This document shows, in pieces, positions 14,829 through 23,202 of a stretch of DNA of 26,388 nucleotides (its first letter is position 1; each line of letters opens with the position of its first letter). Source of the DNA: an uncultured Clostridia bacterium (GTDB lineage: Bacteria > Bacillota_A > Clostridia > Oscillospirales > Acutalibacteraceae); assembly GCA_944380625.1 (NCBI GenBank), contig CALWIE010000140.1, positions 1 through 26,388 on the forward strand, given 5' to 3'. The notes under the pieces are model-generated. The model was not told where the DNA came from, searched no databases, and saw only the letters and a list, made by a program, of their open reading frames with translations. The translations under genes were made by a program, and so were the position numbers.

Positions 14829-15617
14829 CTACGCGGGAAACAGGGTGCCTACGCTCTCCCCTTCCAGCAGCCGGTACAATCCCTCCAAACTGCTGCCGCT
14901 GACAATGGCCAAGGGGATCCCCTGGCTCTTGGCCAGCTTGGCCGCTTTCAGCTTGGTGGCCATGCCCCCCGTGCCCCGGCCGGAGCCCGCGCCCCCCGCC
15001 AGGGCCTCCACCTGGGGGGTGATCTCCTCCACCCGGGGAATCCGCCGGGCCCCCGGGTCCTTCCGGGGGTCCCGGTCGTACAGGCCGTCGATGTCCGTCA
15101 GGATCACAAGCCCCTGGGCCCCGCACAGCCCCGCCACCACTGCGGACAGGGTGTCGTTGTCCCCAAAGTTCTTGCCCTCCAGTTCCTGGGTCTCTACGGT
15201 GTCGTTCTCGTTGACCACCGGGATCACCCCCATGGACAAGAGCTCCCGGAAGGTGTTCTGCACGTTCTCCCGGCCCCGGGGGTAGTCCACCACGTCGGCG
15301 GTCAGCAGCACCTGGGCCACTGTGTGGCCGTACTCCCCGAAAAACTTGTCGTAGAGGAACATGAGCTCGCACTGGCCCACCGCCGCCAAAGCCTGCTTTT
15401 TCTCCGTCTCCTCAGGCCGCCGGGGCAGCCCCAGCTTGCCCATGCCCACCCCAATGGCCCCGGAGGACACCAGCACCAGCCGCCGCCCGGCGTTCTGCAA
15501 ATCCGAAAGGGTGCGGCAAAGCTCTTCCATCCGCCTGAGGTTCACCTTCCCGCTTTCATAGGTCAGGGTGGAGGTGCCCACCTTGACCACCAAAATCTCC
15601 GCGTCTTTCAGTTCCAC
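14829..15617 (-). CDS. proB: Glutamate 5-kinase (short form without PUA domain)
   Basis: The 262-residue amino-acid kinase phosphorylates glutamate to gamma-glutamyl phosphate, the committed step of proline synthesis. Motifs include V-K-V-G-T-S-T-L near residue 12, V-L-V-S-S-G-A-I-G-V-G, N-E-N-D-T-V, F-G-D-N-D-T-L-S-A and G-T-G-G-M-A-T-K. It stops after the kinase domain; the C-terminal PUA domain of E. coli ProB (367 residues) is absent. This short form is known in other bacteria, and no frameshift is visible. The start is GTG 15617 with AGGAGG 10 bases upstream. It lies 20 bp after mnmA and 87 bp before proA. Feedback by proline may differ in PUA-less forms; this is inference. Confidence 0.95.
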   Translation of the reverse strand: MELKDAEILVVKVGTSTLTYESGKVNLRRMEELCRTLSDLQNAGRRLVLVSSGAIGVGMGKLGLPRRPEETEKKQALAAVGQCELMFLYDKFFGEYGHTVAQVLLTADVVDYPRGRENVQNTFRELLSMGVIPVVNENDTVETQELEGKNFGDNDTLSAVVAGLCGAQGLVILTDIDGLYDRDPRKDPGARRIPRVEEITPQVEALAGGAGSGRGTGGMATKLKAAKLAKSQGIPLAIVSGSSLEGLYRLLEGESVGTLFPA

Positions 15618-15637
15618 AGGTCAAAAGCCTCCTTTCC

Positions 15638-16717
15638 CTACCTTCTCACAATGGTGCCGCCGCCCACGACCACGTCCCCGTCGTAGAGCACCAGGGCCTG
15701 CCCCGGGGTCACCGCCCGCTGGGGCGCGTCGAAGGCCACGGTCAGCTCGTCGGGGCCGGTCTGCACCGCGGTGGCGGGCTGCTCCTGCTGGCGGTAGCGG
15801 ATTTTAGCCCTCACCCGCAGGGGCGCTGGGATGCTCTCCACAGAGATGAGGTTGATGTCCCGGGCTATTACTTCTTGCGAGAACAGCTCCTCCGCTTTCC
15901 CGAGCACCACCCGGTTCCCTTCCACGTCCAGCTCCTTGACGAACATGGGCTGGGGGAAGGAGAGCCCCAGGCCCTTGCGCTGGCCCACGGTGTAGTGGAT
16001 AATCCCCCTGTGCGTCCCGTAGACCTGCCCCTGGGCGCCCACAAACTCCCCGGGGGGGAACTCCTTCCCCGTCCACCGGCGGATAAAGGCCCCGTAGTCC
16101 CCGTCGGGCACAAAGCAGATGTCCTGGCTGTCCCCCTTGCGGGCGTTTGAGAACCCCTGCTCCTCCGCCAGCCGCCGGACCCGCTCTTTGGAAAGCCCCC
16201 CCAGGGGCAGCAGCAGCCGGGAGAGCTGCTCCTGGGTGAGGGTGTAGAGCATATAGCTCTGGTCCTTTTGCCCGTCCAGGCCCTTTTTCAAAAGCCACCG
16301 GCCGGAGCCCTCCTGGAACTCCACCCGGGCGTAGTGGCCCGTGGCCACATAGGGGTAGCCGATCTCCTCCCCCCGGGCCATGAGCTTGCCGAACTTGATG
16401 TACCGGTTGCAGTCCACACAGGGGTTGGGGGTCTCCCCCCGGGCGTAGGCCTGGGCAAACCGGTCCATCACCTCCCGGCGGAAGGCCTCTTTAAAGTTGA
16501 ACACGTAAAAGGGGATCCCCAGGCGGAAGGCCACCTGCCGGGCGTCCTCCACGTCCTCCAGGGCGCAGCAGGCCTTCTCCCGGGAAAGCCCCCTGTCCCC
16601 GTTGTCCGTCAGGGCCAGGGTGACGCCCAGGCAATCGAAACCCTGCTGCTGGCACAGCAGCGCGGCCACGCTGGAATCCACCCCGCCGCTCATGGCGATT
16701 ATGGCTTTTTTCTCCAC
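15638..16717 (-). CDS. mnmA: tRNA-specific 2-thiouridylase MnmA
   Basis: The 359-residue enzyme inserts sulfur at C2 of the wobble uridine-34 of tRNA-Lys, -Glu and -Gln. The N-terminal PP-loop S-G-G-V-D-S-S-V binds ATP. The catalytic cysteines are Cys100 in T-P-N-P-C-V-D-C-N and Cys201 in D-S-Q-D-I-C-F-V-P, at the spacing expected from E. coli (102/199). A-T-G-H-Y-A-R and K-D-Q-S-Y-M-L also match. GTG 16717 is preferred because AGGAGG lies 6-7 bases upstream and the length then equals the family norm; TTG 16738 is the alternative. The C-terminal domain has the usual beta-barrel length. It lies in an operon with proBA. Confidence 0.96.
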   Translation of the reverse strand: MEKKAIIAMSGGVDSSVAALLCQQQGFDCLGVTLALTDNGDRGLSREKACCALEDVEDARQVAFRLGIPFYVFNFKEAFRREVMDRFAQAYARGETPNPCVDCNRYIKFGKLMARGEEIGYPYVATGHYARVEFQEGSGRWLLKKGLDGQKDQSYMLYTLTQEQLSRLLLPLGGLSKERVRRLAEEQGFSNARKGDSQDICFVPDGDYGAFIRRWTGKEFPPGEFVGAQGQVYGTHRGIIHYTVGQRKGLGLSFPQPMFVKELDVEGNRVVLGKAEELFSQEVIARDINLISVESIPAPLRVRAKIRYRQQEQPATAVQTGPDELTVAFDAPQRAVTPGQALVLYDGDVVVGGGTIVRR

Positions 16718-16745
16718 AGGCGCCCTCCTCTCCGGCAAAATCCCG

Positions 16746-17066
16746 TCACTTCATCAGTTTTTTCAGCTCCAAGGCCTTGCCCAGGTCCCCTTTGGCCTTG
16801 AGCTTCCCAAAGGTGAAGGCCGCCACCGGGTCCAGCTTCCCGTTGGCGATCTTCCAAAAATTCTCGTCGGAAACAGTCAGCTCCACGTCCCGGTCGTGGT
16901 ACTCATAGGGCTCGATGGAGAGCTTCCCGCCCTTGATCTCCACGTAAAAGGTGCCGGCGGCCTCGCCGGTGATGTTGATCTGGATGCGGGTGGGGTCGGA
17001 GACGCCGGAGACGTCGGCCCCCATAAAACGGTCCTTCACCTGCTCGAAATACTCCTGAAATGTCAT
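16746..17066 (-). CDS. SCP2 sterol-binding-domain protein
   Basis: The 106-residue product is a single SCP2 domain. It has the family's hydrophobic strand pattern around I-Q-I-N-I-T-G-E-A-A-G-T-F-Y-V-E-I, the acidic D-V-E-L-T-V-S-D-E-N-F segment and a C-terminal A-F-T-F-G-K-L-K-A-K-G-D helix. SCP2 domains bind lipids or hydrophobic ligands in the cytoplasm; in bacteria the ligand is usually unknown. ATG 17066 has AAGGAGG upstream. The gene lies 31 bp after the membrane protein gene and 28 bp before mnmA, in the same operon. Confidence 0.88.
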   Translation of the reverse strand: MTFQEYFEQVKDRFMGADVSGVSDPTRIQINITGEAAGTFYVEIKGGKLSIEPYEYHDRDVELTVSDENFWKIANGKLDPVAAFTFGKLKAKGDLGKALELKKLMK

Positions 17067-17097
17067 GGCAAATCCTCCTTCTATGGAATGGCACCGG

Positions 17098-18348
17098 TCA
17101 GCCTGGCTGAAAATACCCCAGCACGCCGGTGAAGTTTACAAGCGCCCCTCCCAAAAGCAGGAAGAGGAACAGCCCCTCCTCCCCGCCGGAGAGGGGTTTC
17201 CCCCGGGGCAGGGCGCAAAGCATCAAATAGGCCCCGGGCATCAGGTCCCCCACGTAGCGGTTGCCAAAGTGGTGGCCCCCCATGGTCTTGTGGCACAAAA
17301 GCAAAAACAGCTCCAGCAGCAGGCACCCCCAGCCCACCGCCAGCACCCGCCGCCAGGAGGAGGCCTCCAGCCACCCCCGCCCCGCCCGGGCCATCCGGTA
17401 GAGAAGCCACACCAGCAGGGGGAAGGCGAGAAAGACGTTCATGCCGTTGAACAGGGGGAACTGGAGGGTCCCCGTCTTCGGGTCCAGGGTGGGCAGCCGC
17501 CAAAGGCTCTCCAGGTTCCCCAAAAGATAGGAGAGGCTGAACTGCCCCTGGGGGGAGCGGACAAACTCCGGCAGGTAGTTGTGGCCGAACTCCAGGGGGT
17601 TCCCAAAGCGCAGGGCGTTTAGGGCCATGTAAGAGCAGCCCATCAAAAAGCCGGGCAGCAGCGCCCAGGGCCGGCGGAGCACCTCCCGCAGCCAGCTTTT
17701 CCCCGGGCCCTCCCAGGCCTCTCGGGCCAGCAGGGCCACAAGGGGCAGAAAGCACAGCTGAAAGGGCCGGCAGCCCACGGCGCAGCTGAGGAAAAAGAGC
17801 CCCCACCCCAGCCGCCCCCGGCTCGCCTGGCACAGGGCCAAAAGGGTGCACAGCAAAGACAGATTCTGGGCGAAAAACCAGACGCTGCCCTCCACCGTCA
17901 CCTGCCACAGGGCGGTGCCCCCGTACAAAAACGCCGCCAGGGCCACCTGGGCCCGGGGCTCCAGACCGAAGCGGGCGCCCAGCAGGGCGGCGCAGCCGGC
18001 CCCCAGGGACGCGGCCCCCAGGGCCAGGGCCACCTCCGGCACCGCCTCCCCAAAGAGGGCAACAAAGGGCAGCAGCACATAGGAGGGGAAGGGGGGAAAG
18101 CTCACGTAGTAGCGGCCCTGGTAGACGGCCAGCTCCAGGTAGGGGTAGTCCTGCCCCAAGTCCAGCCGCCCGGAGAGCCAGGCCTGGGCCTGGAGGACAT
18201 AGCTGTTATAGGGGCTGTGCCAGCCAAACCCCACCCCGGAAAACCCCATGAACACCAGGTGCAAAAGGGCCACCAGGGCTGCGGCCGCCGCGGCGGCGGG
18301 CCAGGGGGAGGCCTTCCCCTCCGAAAACCTTTGCGCCCTTTTTTCCAT
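17098..18348 (-). CDS. Multi-pass membrane protein, GT-C glycosyltransferase-like
   Basis: The 416-residue product has an N-terminal cytoplasmic stretch and about ten predicted membrane segments. After the first segment comes an external loop with S-P-Y-N-S-Y-V-L-Q-A-Q-A-W-L and Y-L-E-L-A-V-Y-Q-G-R-Y-Y-V-S-F-P-P-F-P-S, an Asp/Tyr-rich loop of the kind seen in GT-C glycosyltransferases that use lipid-linked sugars. A C-terminal H-H-F-G-N-R-Y-V-G-D loop is also notable. The exact family and substrate are not known to me. The start is ATG 18348: GGAGGGG lies upstream, and the upstream ATG 18381 overlaps the -10 box of the promoter at 18380-18408, so it cannot be used. It is first in the operon with the SCP2 gene, mnmA, proB and proA. 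Confidence 0.7.
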   Translation of the reverse strand: MEKRAQRFSEGKASPWPAAAAAAALVALLHLVFMGFSGVGFGWHSPYNSYVLQAQAWLSGRLDLGQDYPYLELAVYQGRYYVSFPPFPSYVLLPFVALFGEAVPEVALALGAASLGAGCAALLGARFGLEPRAQVALAAFLYGGTALWQVTVEGSVWFFAQNLSLLCTLLALCQASRGRLGWGLFFLSCAVGCRPFQLCFLPLVALLAREAWEGPGKSWLREVLRRPWALLPGFLMGCSYMALNALRFGNPLEFGHNYLPEFVRSPQGQFSLSYLLGNLESLWRLPTLDPKTGTLQFPLFNGMNVFLAFPLLVWLLYRMARAGRGWLEASSWRRVLAVGWGCLLLELFLLLCHKTMGGHHFGNRYVGDLMPGAYLMLCALPRGKPLSGGEEGLFLFLLLGGALVNFTGVLGYFQPG

Positions 18349-18379
18349 CTGCCCCGCCCCCTCCTGCCAGGATACCTTC

Positions 18380-18408
18380 ATGTTACCACAGAACCGGCCC
18401 CATGACAA
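18380..18408 (-). promoter_or_regulatory. Promoter of the membrane protein-mnmA-proBA operon
   Basis: Minus strand: TTGTCA (18408-18403), 17-base spacer, TAACAT (18385-18380) with an extended TGG. The predicted start near 18373 leaves a leader of about 25 nt before ATG 18348. This fixes the start of that gene. Confidence 0.7.
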
Positions 18409-18429
18409 ACCTTTTTCCCCCGCCCCCTC

Positions 18430-18473
18430 AAAAAAACGGCCGGGCCCAGAGCGCCCGCCCCAGGTCCAGCCGT
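18430..18473 (-). terminator. Intrinsic terminator of pnp
   Basis: An 8-bp stem, ACGGCTGG pairing with CCGGCCGT (18466-18473 and 18436-18443, one G-U pair), is followed on the minus strand by a run of T. It lies 13 bp after the pnp stop and ends the infB-pnp operon. Confidence 0.8.
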
Positions 18474-18486
18474 GTTCTTTTAAAAC

Positions 18487-20685
18487 TTATCTTCTGTCGT
18501 GGTCCCTTCTGGGCCTGCGGTCCCGATCCCGGTCCCGGTGCTCCCGGCGGGGCGGGCGGCCGTCGCCCACCTCGTTCTCCGGCACAGCCCCGTCCAGGTC
18601 GATCAGGGCGTCCCGGCGGGAGAGGTTTAAGCGGCCCTTGTCGTCGATCTCCAGGACCTTCACCTTGACGATGTCCCCCACCTGCACCACGTCGGTGACC
18701 TTCTCGGTGCGCTTGACGTCCAGGCGGGAGATGTGCACCAGGCCCTCTTTGCCCGGGGCGATCTCCACAAAGGCGCCGAAGTCCATCAGCCGGGTCACCC
18801 GGCCGTTGTAGTAAGAGCCGGGCTCCGGGTCGTTGACAATGGTGTCCACAATGTCCAAAGCCCGCTGGCACTTCTGGAGGTCCAGGCCGGAGATGAACAC
18901 ATGGCCGTCCTCTTCCACGTCCATCTTGACCTCGCACTCGGCGCAGATCTTCTGGATGACCTTGCCGCCGCTGCCGATGACCTCCCGGATCTTGTCCACG
19001 GGGATCTGGGTGGAGAGCATCTTGGGGGCGTAGGGGGACAGCTCCGGGCGCACCTCGGGGATGGCCCTCAGGAGGATCTCGTCGATGATATAGTTTCTGG
19101 CCTTGTGGGTCTTCTCCAGGGCCTCCTTCACCATTTCGGGGGTCAGGCCGTGGATCTTCAAATCCATCTGGATGGCGGTGATGCCCTTTTTGGTGCCGCC
19201 CACCTTAAAGTCCATGTCGCCGAAAAAGTCCTCAATGCCCTGGATGTCCACCATGGTCATCCAGCGGTCGCCTTCGGTAATCAGCCCGCAGGAGAGGCCG
19301 GCCACCGGGGCCTTGATGGGCACGCCGGCGTCCATCAGGGCCAGGGTGGAGCCGCAGATGGAGGCCTGGCTGGTGGAGCCGTTGGAGGAGAGCACCTCGC
19401 TGACCAGGCGGATGGTGTAGGGAAACTGGTCCACGCTGGGGATCACAGGCAAAAGGGCCCGCTCCGCCAGGGCGCCGTGGCCGATCTCCCGGCGGCCGGG
19501 GCCACGGCTGGGCCGGGTCTCGCCCACCGAGTAGGAGGGGAAGTTGTAGTGGTGGATGTAGCGCTTGGTCTCCTCCTCGTCGATGCCGTCCAAAAGCTGG
19601 TTGTCCCGGATGGAGCCCAGGGTGGCCACGGTGAGCACCTGGGTCTGCCCCCGGGTGAACATACCGGAACCGTGGGTGCGGGGCAGCAGGGCCACCTCGG
19701 CGGCCAGAGGGCGCATGTCGTCCATGCCCCGGCCGTCCACCCGCTTCTGCTCGTCCAAAAGCCAGCGGCGCACCACGTACTTCTGGGTCAGGTACAGGCA
19801 CTCGTCAATCTTGGCCTCGCTGTCGGGGTACTCCTCGGCAAAGTGCTGCTGCACATCCTCGTAGACGGGCTTTAAGCGCTCGTCCCGGACGTTCTTGTCG
19901 TCGGTGTCCAGGGCGGCCCGGACGGCGTCCTCGGCGTAGTCCCGGATGGCCTCGAACATGCCGGGCTCGGGTTTATTGGAGGGGTACTCGAACTTCTCCT
20001 TGCCGATCTCCCGCTGGATGCCCTTGATGAACTCGATGACCTTCTGGTTGGCCTCGTGGCCGGCCATGATGCCGTTATACATATCCTCGTCGGAGACCTC
20101 GTTGGCGCCGGCCTCGATCATGGCGATGCGCTGGTCGGTAGAGGCCACGGTGACGGCCATGTCGCTCACCTTCCGCTGGGCGGCGTTGGGATTGATGACA
20201 AACTCCCCGTCCACAAGGCCCACAGACACGCCGGAGATGGGCCCCTTCCAGGGGATGTCGGAGATGGACAGGGCAATGGAGGTGCCGATGAGGGCGGCGA
20301 TCTCCGGGGAGTTGTCCTGGTCCACGGACATGACGGTGCACACAATGGACACGTCGTTGCGCATGTCCTTGGGGAACAAGGGCCGGATGGGCCGGTCGAT
20401 CATGCGGCAGGTGAGGGTGGCCTTTTCCGAGGGGCGGCCCTCCCTGCGCAAAAACGCGCCGGGGATCTTGCCCACAGAGTAGAGCTTTTCCTCAAAGTCC
20501 ACCGAGAGGGGGAAGAAATCGATGCCGTCCCGGGGCTTGGCGGAGGCGGTGGCGGCCACGTGCACCACGGTGTCCCCATAACGCACCAGGCACTCGCCGT
20601 TTGCCAGCTGGGCCATTTTCCCCGTCTCAATCACCAGGGGCCGCCCTGCCAGCTCTGTTTCAAACACCTTGAAATTCTCGAACAT
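18487..20685 (-). CDS. pnp: Polyribonucleotide nucleotidyltransferase (PNPase)
   Basis: The 732-residue enzyme degrades RNA 3' to 5' phosphorolytically and makes part of the RNA-turnover machinery. Domains in order: first RNase PH core (about 5-140), helical PNPase segment (about 145-235), second RNase PH core (about 310-545) with G-R-R-E-I-G-H-G, S-N-G-S-T-S-Q-A-S and F-F-G-D-M-D-F-K-V-G-G, KH domain with I-G-S-G-G-K-V-I-Q (about 555-615), and S1 domain with G-A-F-V-E-I-A-P-G-K-E-G (about 620-690). The last 20 or so residues are an Arg/Asp-rich tail, likely disordered and possibly RNA-binding. ATG 20685 follows AAAGGAT. It has its own promoter and leader hairpin; pnp autoregulation by leader structure is known in E. 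coli. Confidence 0.98.
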   Translation of the reverse strand: MFENFKVFETELAGRPLVIETGKMAQLANGECLVRYGDTVVHVAATASAKPRDGIDFFPLSVDFEEKLYSVGKIPGAFLRREGRPSEKATLTCRMIDRPIRPLFPKDMRNDVSIVCTVMSVDQDNSPEIAALIGTSIALSISDIPWKGPISGVSVGLVDGEFVINPNAAQRKVSDMAVTVASTDQRIAMIEAGANEVSDEDMYNGIMAGHEANQKVIEFIKGIQREIGKEKFEYPSNKPEPGMFEAIRDYAEDAVRAALDTDDKNVRDERLKPVYEDVQQHFAEEYPDSEAKIDECLYLTQKYVVRRWLLDEQKRVDGRGMDDMRPLAAEVALLPRTHGSGMFTRGQTQVLTVATLGSIRDNQLLDGIDEEETKRYIHHYNFPSYSVGETRPSRGPGRREIGHGALAERALLPVIPSVDQFPYTIRLVSEVLSSNGSTSQASICGSTLALMDAGVPIKAPVAGLSCGLITEGDRWMTMVDIQGIEDFFGDMDFKVGGTKKGITAIQMDLKIHGLTPEMVKEALEKTHKARNYIIDEILLRAIPEVRPELSPYAPKMLSTQIPVDKIREVIGSGGKVIQKICAECEVKMDVEEDGHVFISGLDLQKCQRALDIVDTIVNDPEPGSYYNGRVTRLMDFGAFVEIAPGKEGLVHISRLDVKRTEKVTDVVQVGDIVKVKVLEIDDKGRLNLSRRDALIDLDGAVPENEVGDGRPPRREHRDRDRDRRPRRDHDRR

Positions 20686-20700
20686 AACACGATCCTTTCT

Positions 20701-20764
20701 CCCGGGCCGGTTCCTCCGGCCTATTCCGGGTGTTTATTTCAGAAAGGACGGTCCTGTTTGACAA
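20701..20764 (-). promoter_or_regulatory. Promoter and leader hairpin of pnp
   Basis: Minus strand: TTGTCA (20764-20759), 17-base spacer, TGAAAT (20741-20736). The transcript would begin near 20729. The leader contains GGCCGG-AGGAA-CCGGCC (20705-20721), with flanking CCCGG/CCGGG, directly 5' of the Shine-Dalgarno. A longer hairpin (20761-20803; arms acaag, aaac and agccgg) overlaps the -35 and lies in the rpsO-pnp gap, a possible processing site in read-through RNA. Confidence 0.6.
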
Positions 20765-20818
20765 GGAAACAAGCCGGCCGGAGCCTCCGGCTGGTTTGCT
20801 TGTAAAACAGGCGCCGCC

Positions 20819-20871
20819 CCAAAAAAGAGCGAAAGGCTGTGCCCGCCGGCCCAAGGCCCACAGTCACAGCC
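20819..20871 (-). terminator. Terminator or attenuator after rpsO
   Basis: On the minus strand, GGCTGTG and CACAGCC arms (20871-20865 and 20841-20835) are followed by TTTCGCTCTTTTTT. It lies 14 bp past the rpsO stop, so it may reduce read-through to pnp. Confidence 0.7.
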
Positions 20872-20885
20872 CGCTTCTCTTTTCT

Positions 20886-21149
20886 TTACTTACGGATACC
20901 CAGTTCGGCAATGATAGCGCGGTACCGCTCGATGTCGATCTTGATCAGGTAGTTCAAGAGGTTCCGTCTCTGGCCGACCATCTTGAGCAGACCCCGGCGG
21001 GAGTGATGGTCCTTCTTGTTCTGGCGCAGGTGCTCGGTCAAGTCGTTGATGCGCTTGGTCAGCACAGCGATCTGCACCTCAGGGGAGCCGGTGTCGCCCT
21101 CGTGGCGGGCGTACTTCTGGATAATTTCGGTCTTTTCGGTCTTGGTCAT
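20886..21149 (-). CDS. rpsO: 30S ribosomal protein S15
   Basis: The 87-residue protein has the standard S15 length and sequence. It includes the N-terminal helix after M-T-K-T-E-K, the 16S-binding [13 protein letters not shown] segment, D-H-H-S-R-R-G-L and the final [10 protein letters not shown] helix. It binds the central domain of 16S rRNA in 30S assembly. ATG 21149 has AAGGTGG 8 bases upstream. The gene has its own strong promoter (21250-21278) and a leader of about 95 nt between ribF and rpsO, as expected for S15 autoregulation. It precedes pnp, a conserved pairing. Confidence 0.98.
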   Translation of the reverse strand: MTKTEKTEIIQKYARHEGDTGSPEVQIAVLTKRINDLTEHLRQNKKDHHSRRGLLKMVGQRRNLLNYLIKIDIERYRAIIAELGIRK

Positions 21150-21278
21150 AGAAAATTCCACCTTTTCCGCGGCCCATGCCGCTGTAAATTCACCCGGTCC
21201 ACAGGTAAGGGTCGGTGTCTCCCCTATCCGAGGAACGGGCAGCTTGCTTATTTTAGCATAGCCCCGCCTGTTTGTAAA
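21150..21278 (-). promoter_or_regulatory. Promoter and structured leader of rpsO
   Basis: Minus strand: TTTACA (21278-21273), 17-base spacer, TAAAAT (21255-21250) with an extended TGC. The leader (about 21243-21150) contains a GCGGC-ATGG-GCCGC hairpin directly before the Shine-Dalgarno and the C-rich/G-rich segments GGATAGGGGAG and ACCCTTACC, which can pair. S15 represses its own mRNA in several bacteria through different leader folds, so this may be a variant S15-binding leader; it is not proven by the sequence. Confidence 0.65.
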
Positions 21279-21316
21279 GGGCTTTTCGGGAAATATGGCT
21301 GGGAAATCCCGGGGCC

Positions 21317-22243
21317 TCACCCCGGGAAAACCGGGGGCGGGACCTGGGCGCAGACCTTTTGGGCCTGGACGGCGTTCTCCTGGATGGCGGCCTTGAGCTC
21401 CTCCAGGGAGGAAAACCTCCTCTCCGGGCGCAAGAACCCCAGCAGGAACACCCGCACCCGCTTGCCGTACAGGTCCCCCCGGAAATCGGGCATCCAGGTC
21501 TCCGCCAGCACCCGGTCGGAGCCCACCGTGGGCTTGAGCCCCACGTTGGTCACCCCGTAGAAGTACTCGCCCCCCACCCGGCACCAGGAGGCGTACACCC
21601 CAAACCGGGGCAGCACAAACCCCTCGGGGATGGCCTGGTTGATGGTGGGCGTCCCCAGCCCGGTGCCGATGTGGTTGCCGTGGATCACCTCCAGGGAAAA
21701 GCCGAAGGGCCGCCCCAGCAGCCGCCCGGCCAGGGCCATGTCCCCCGCCTCCACAGCCGCCCGTATCCGGGTGGAGCTGACCTTTTCCCCGCCCTCTTCC
21801 ACCGGGGGCACCACGTAGAGGCCGGCCCCCGCCTCCCGGCAGAGCCGCCCCAGCAGGGCCACGTCCCCCCGGGCCCCCCGGCCAAAGCGGAAGTCCTCCC
21901 CGCAGCAGAGGCGCACCGCCCGGCACCGCCCAAAGAGCACCTGGCGGACAAAGTCCCCGGCCTCCCAGTCCTTCACCTGGGGGAACTCCAGGGAGTAGAG
22001 GGTCTCCACCCCCGCCCCCTCCAGCAGGCGCTCCTTGTCCCGGGCGGTGAGCACCGCGCTGTTCCCCGAGGGGCTGCGGGAGAAGGTGAGCACCGCCGCC
22101 CGCAGGGGCCCCTCTTCCCCCACCGGCGCGCAGGCGGCGTGGATGACCGCCATGTGGCCCCGGTGCAGCCCGTCAAAAGCCCCCAGGGCCAGGGAGCAGG
22201 GGCTCCCCTCCCGGATGTCCTCCAGGCTCCGCAGGATCTTCAT
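21317..22243 (-). CDS. ribF: Bifunctional riboflavin kinase/FAD synthetase
   Basis: The 308-residue protein makes FMN and FAD. The N-terminal nucleotidyltransferase domain has F-D-G-L-H-R-G-H (residues 23-30) and S-S-T-R-I-R. The C-terminal riboflavin kinase domain has G-T-P-T-I-N-Q (usual form G-x-P-T-A-N), [12 protein letters not shown] and F-L-R-P-E. ATG 22243 lies at the truB stop (TGATG overlap by one base) with GGAGG upstream, suggesting translational coupling. The Ala-to-Ile change in G-T-P-T-I-N is a mild deviation in a key loop. The gene pair truB-ribF is conserved in Firmicutes. Confidence 0.96.
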   Translation of the reverse strand: MKILRSLEDIREGSPCSLALGAFDGLHRGHMAVIHAACAPVGEEGPLRAAVLTFSRSPSGNSAVLTARDKERLLEGAGVETLYSLEFPQVKDWEAGDFVRQVLFGRCRAVRLCCGEDFRFGRGARGDVALLGRLCREAGAGLYVVPPVEEGGEKVSSTRIRAAVEAGDMALAGRLLGRPFGFSLEVIHGNHIGTGLGTPTINQAIPEGFVLPRFGVYASWCRVGGEYFYGVTNVGLKPTVGSDRVLAETWMPDFRGDLYGKRVRVFLLGFLRPERRFSSLEELKAAIQENAVQAQKVCAQVPPPVFPG

Positions 22244-23151
22244 CAAGGCGTTCCTCCCTCCGCAAAACTTTTCACAAACCGCAGCTGGCCCCCCTGGGGC
22301 TCCGCCCGTCCCAGGCCCAAAAACTCCCCCTCCGGGGAGAGCACCCGGCACAGGGCCTCCTCCCGGGGAGGCCGGCGCAGCCGGGCCAGGTCCAGGCTGC
22401 CCCCGTTTTGGAACCGGACCGCCTGGGCGGCGCTGACCCCCACCGCCGGGAACTCCCGGAACAGCTCCTCCACCGGGAGGAGGGCCTCCTCCAGCCGCCC
22501 CTCCTCCCGGAGGGCCTCCAAGGCCTCCAGGGGCCGGGCCTGCCCCAGGGAGAAGCCGCAGGCCCGGGTGCGCCGCAGGGCGGTCATGGTGCCGCAGGAC
22601 CCCGCCCCTTTGGCGATGTCCTCAATCAGCACCCGGATGTACGTCCCCTTGGAGCAGGCCACCCGCAGCCGCCCCTCCCGGGCGGCGGGGTCGTACTCCA
22701 CAAGCTCTAGGGAGGAGACCTTCACCGGCCGGGGGGGCCGCTCCACCTCCAGGCCCTTGCGGGCCAGCTCGTACAGGCGCCTGCCCCCTACAGACACCGC
22801 CGAATACATGGGCGGCACCTGGAGGATCTCCCCCCGGAAGGCGGGCAGAACCGCCTCCAGGGCCTCCCGGGGGACCGGGGCGGCGCTCTCCTGTACCACC
22901 TGGCCGGTGACGTCCCCGGTGTCCCGGCGCTCCCCCAGGCGGAAGGCCGCCTCATACTCCTTGTCCGTGTCCGGCAGGAAAGAGAGGGCCTTGGGGGCCC
23001 GCCCCAGCAGGATGGGCAGCACCCCGGTGGCCATGGGGTCCAGGGTGCCGGTGTGGCCAATCCGCCTCTCCCCGGAGAGCCGCCGCAGCACAGCCACCGC
23101 GTCGAAGGAGGTAAAGCCCGCGGGCTTGTCCAAAATGATGATGCCGTTCAT
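22243..23151 (-). CDS. truB: tRNA pseudouridine-55 synthase
   Basis: The 302-residue enzyme converts U55 of the T-loop of tRNAs to pseudouridine. The N-terminal L-D-K-P-A-G-F-T-S-F-D and the catalytic Asp38 in G-H-T-G-T-L-D-P-M-A-T-G-V-L are typical. The Y-S-A-V segment lies in the middle of the protein. The C-terminal part has the PUA-like extent usual in Firmicutes. ATG 23151 has AAAGGAG five bases upstream. It lies 51 bp after the nitroreductase gene and is coupled to ribF by a one-base overlap. Confidence 0.97.
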   Translation of the reverse strand: MNGIIILDKPAGFTSFDAVAVLRRLSGERRIGHTGTLDPMATGVLPILLGRAPKALSFLPDTDKEYEAAFRLGERRDTGDVTGQVVQESAAPVPREALEAVLPAFRGEILQVPPMYSAVSVGGRRLYELARKGLEVERPPRPVKVSSLELVEYDPAAREGRLRVACSKGTYIRVLIEDIAKGAGSCGTMTALRRTRACGFSLGQARPLEALEALREEGRLEEALLPVEELFREFPAVGVSAAQAVRFQNGGSLDLARLRRPPREEALCRVLSPEGEFLGLGRAEPQGGQLRFVKSFAEGGTP

Positions 23152-23202
23152 GGATGCTCCTTTCCCAATGCCTCCGGCGCAAAATCCTCTGGGAGCGGCC
23201 CC

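Noticed and set aside
14829..15617. Truncated proB
   Set aside because: The protein stops after a complete kinase domain; PUA-less glutamate 5-kinases of this length are known, and the 87 bp to proA contains no remnant of a PUA domain.
18349..18408. Upstream start codons of the membrane protein gene
   Set aside because: They lie within the -10 and -35 boxes of the operon promoter and lack ribosome sites; ATG 18348 has GGAGGGG.
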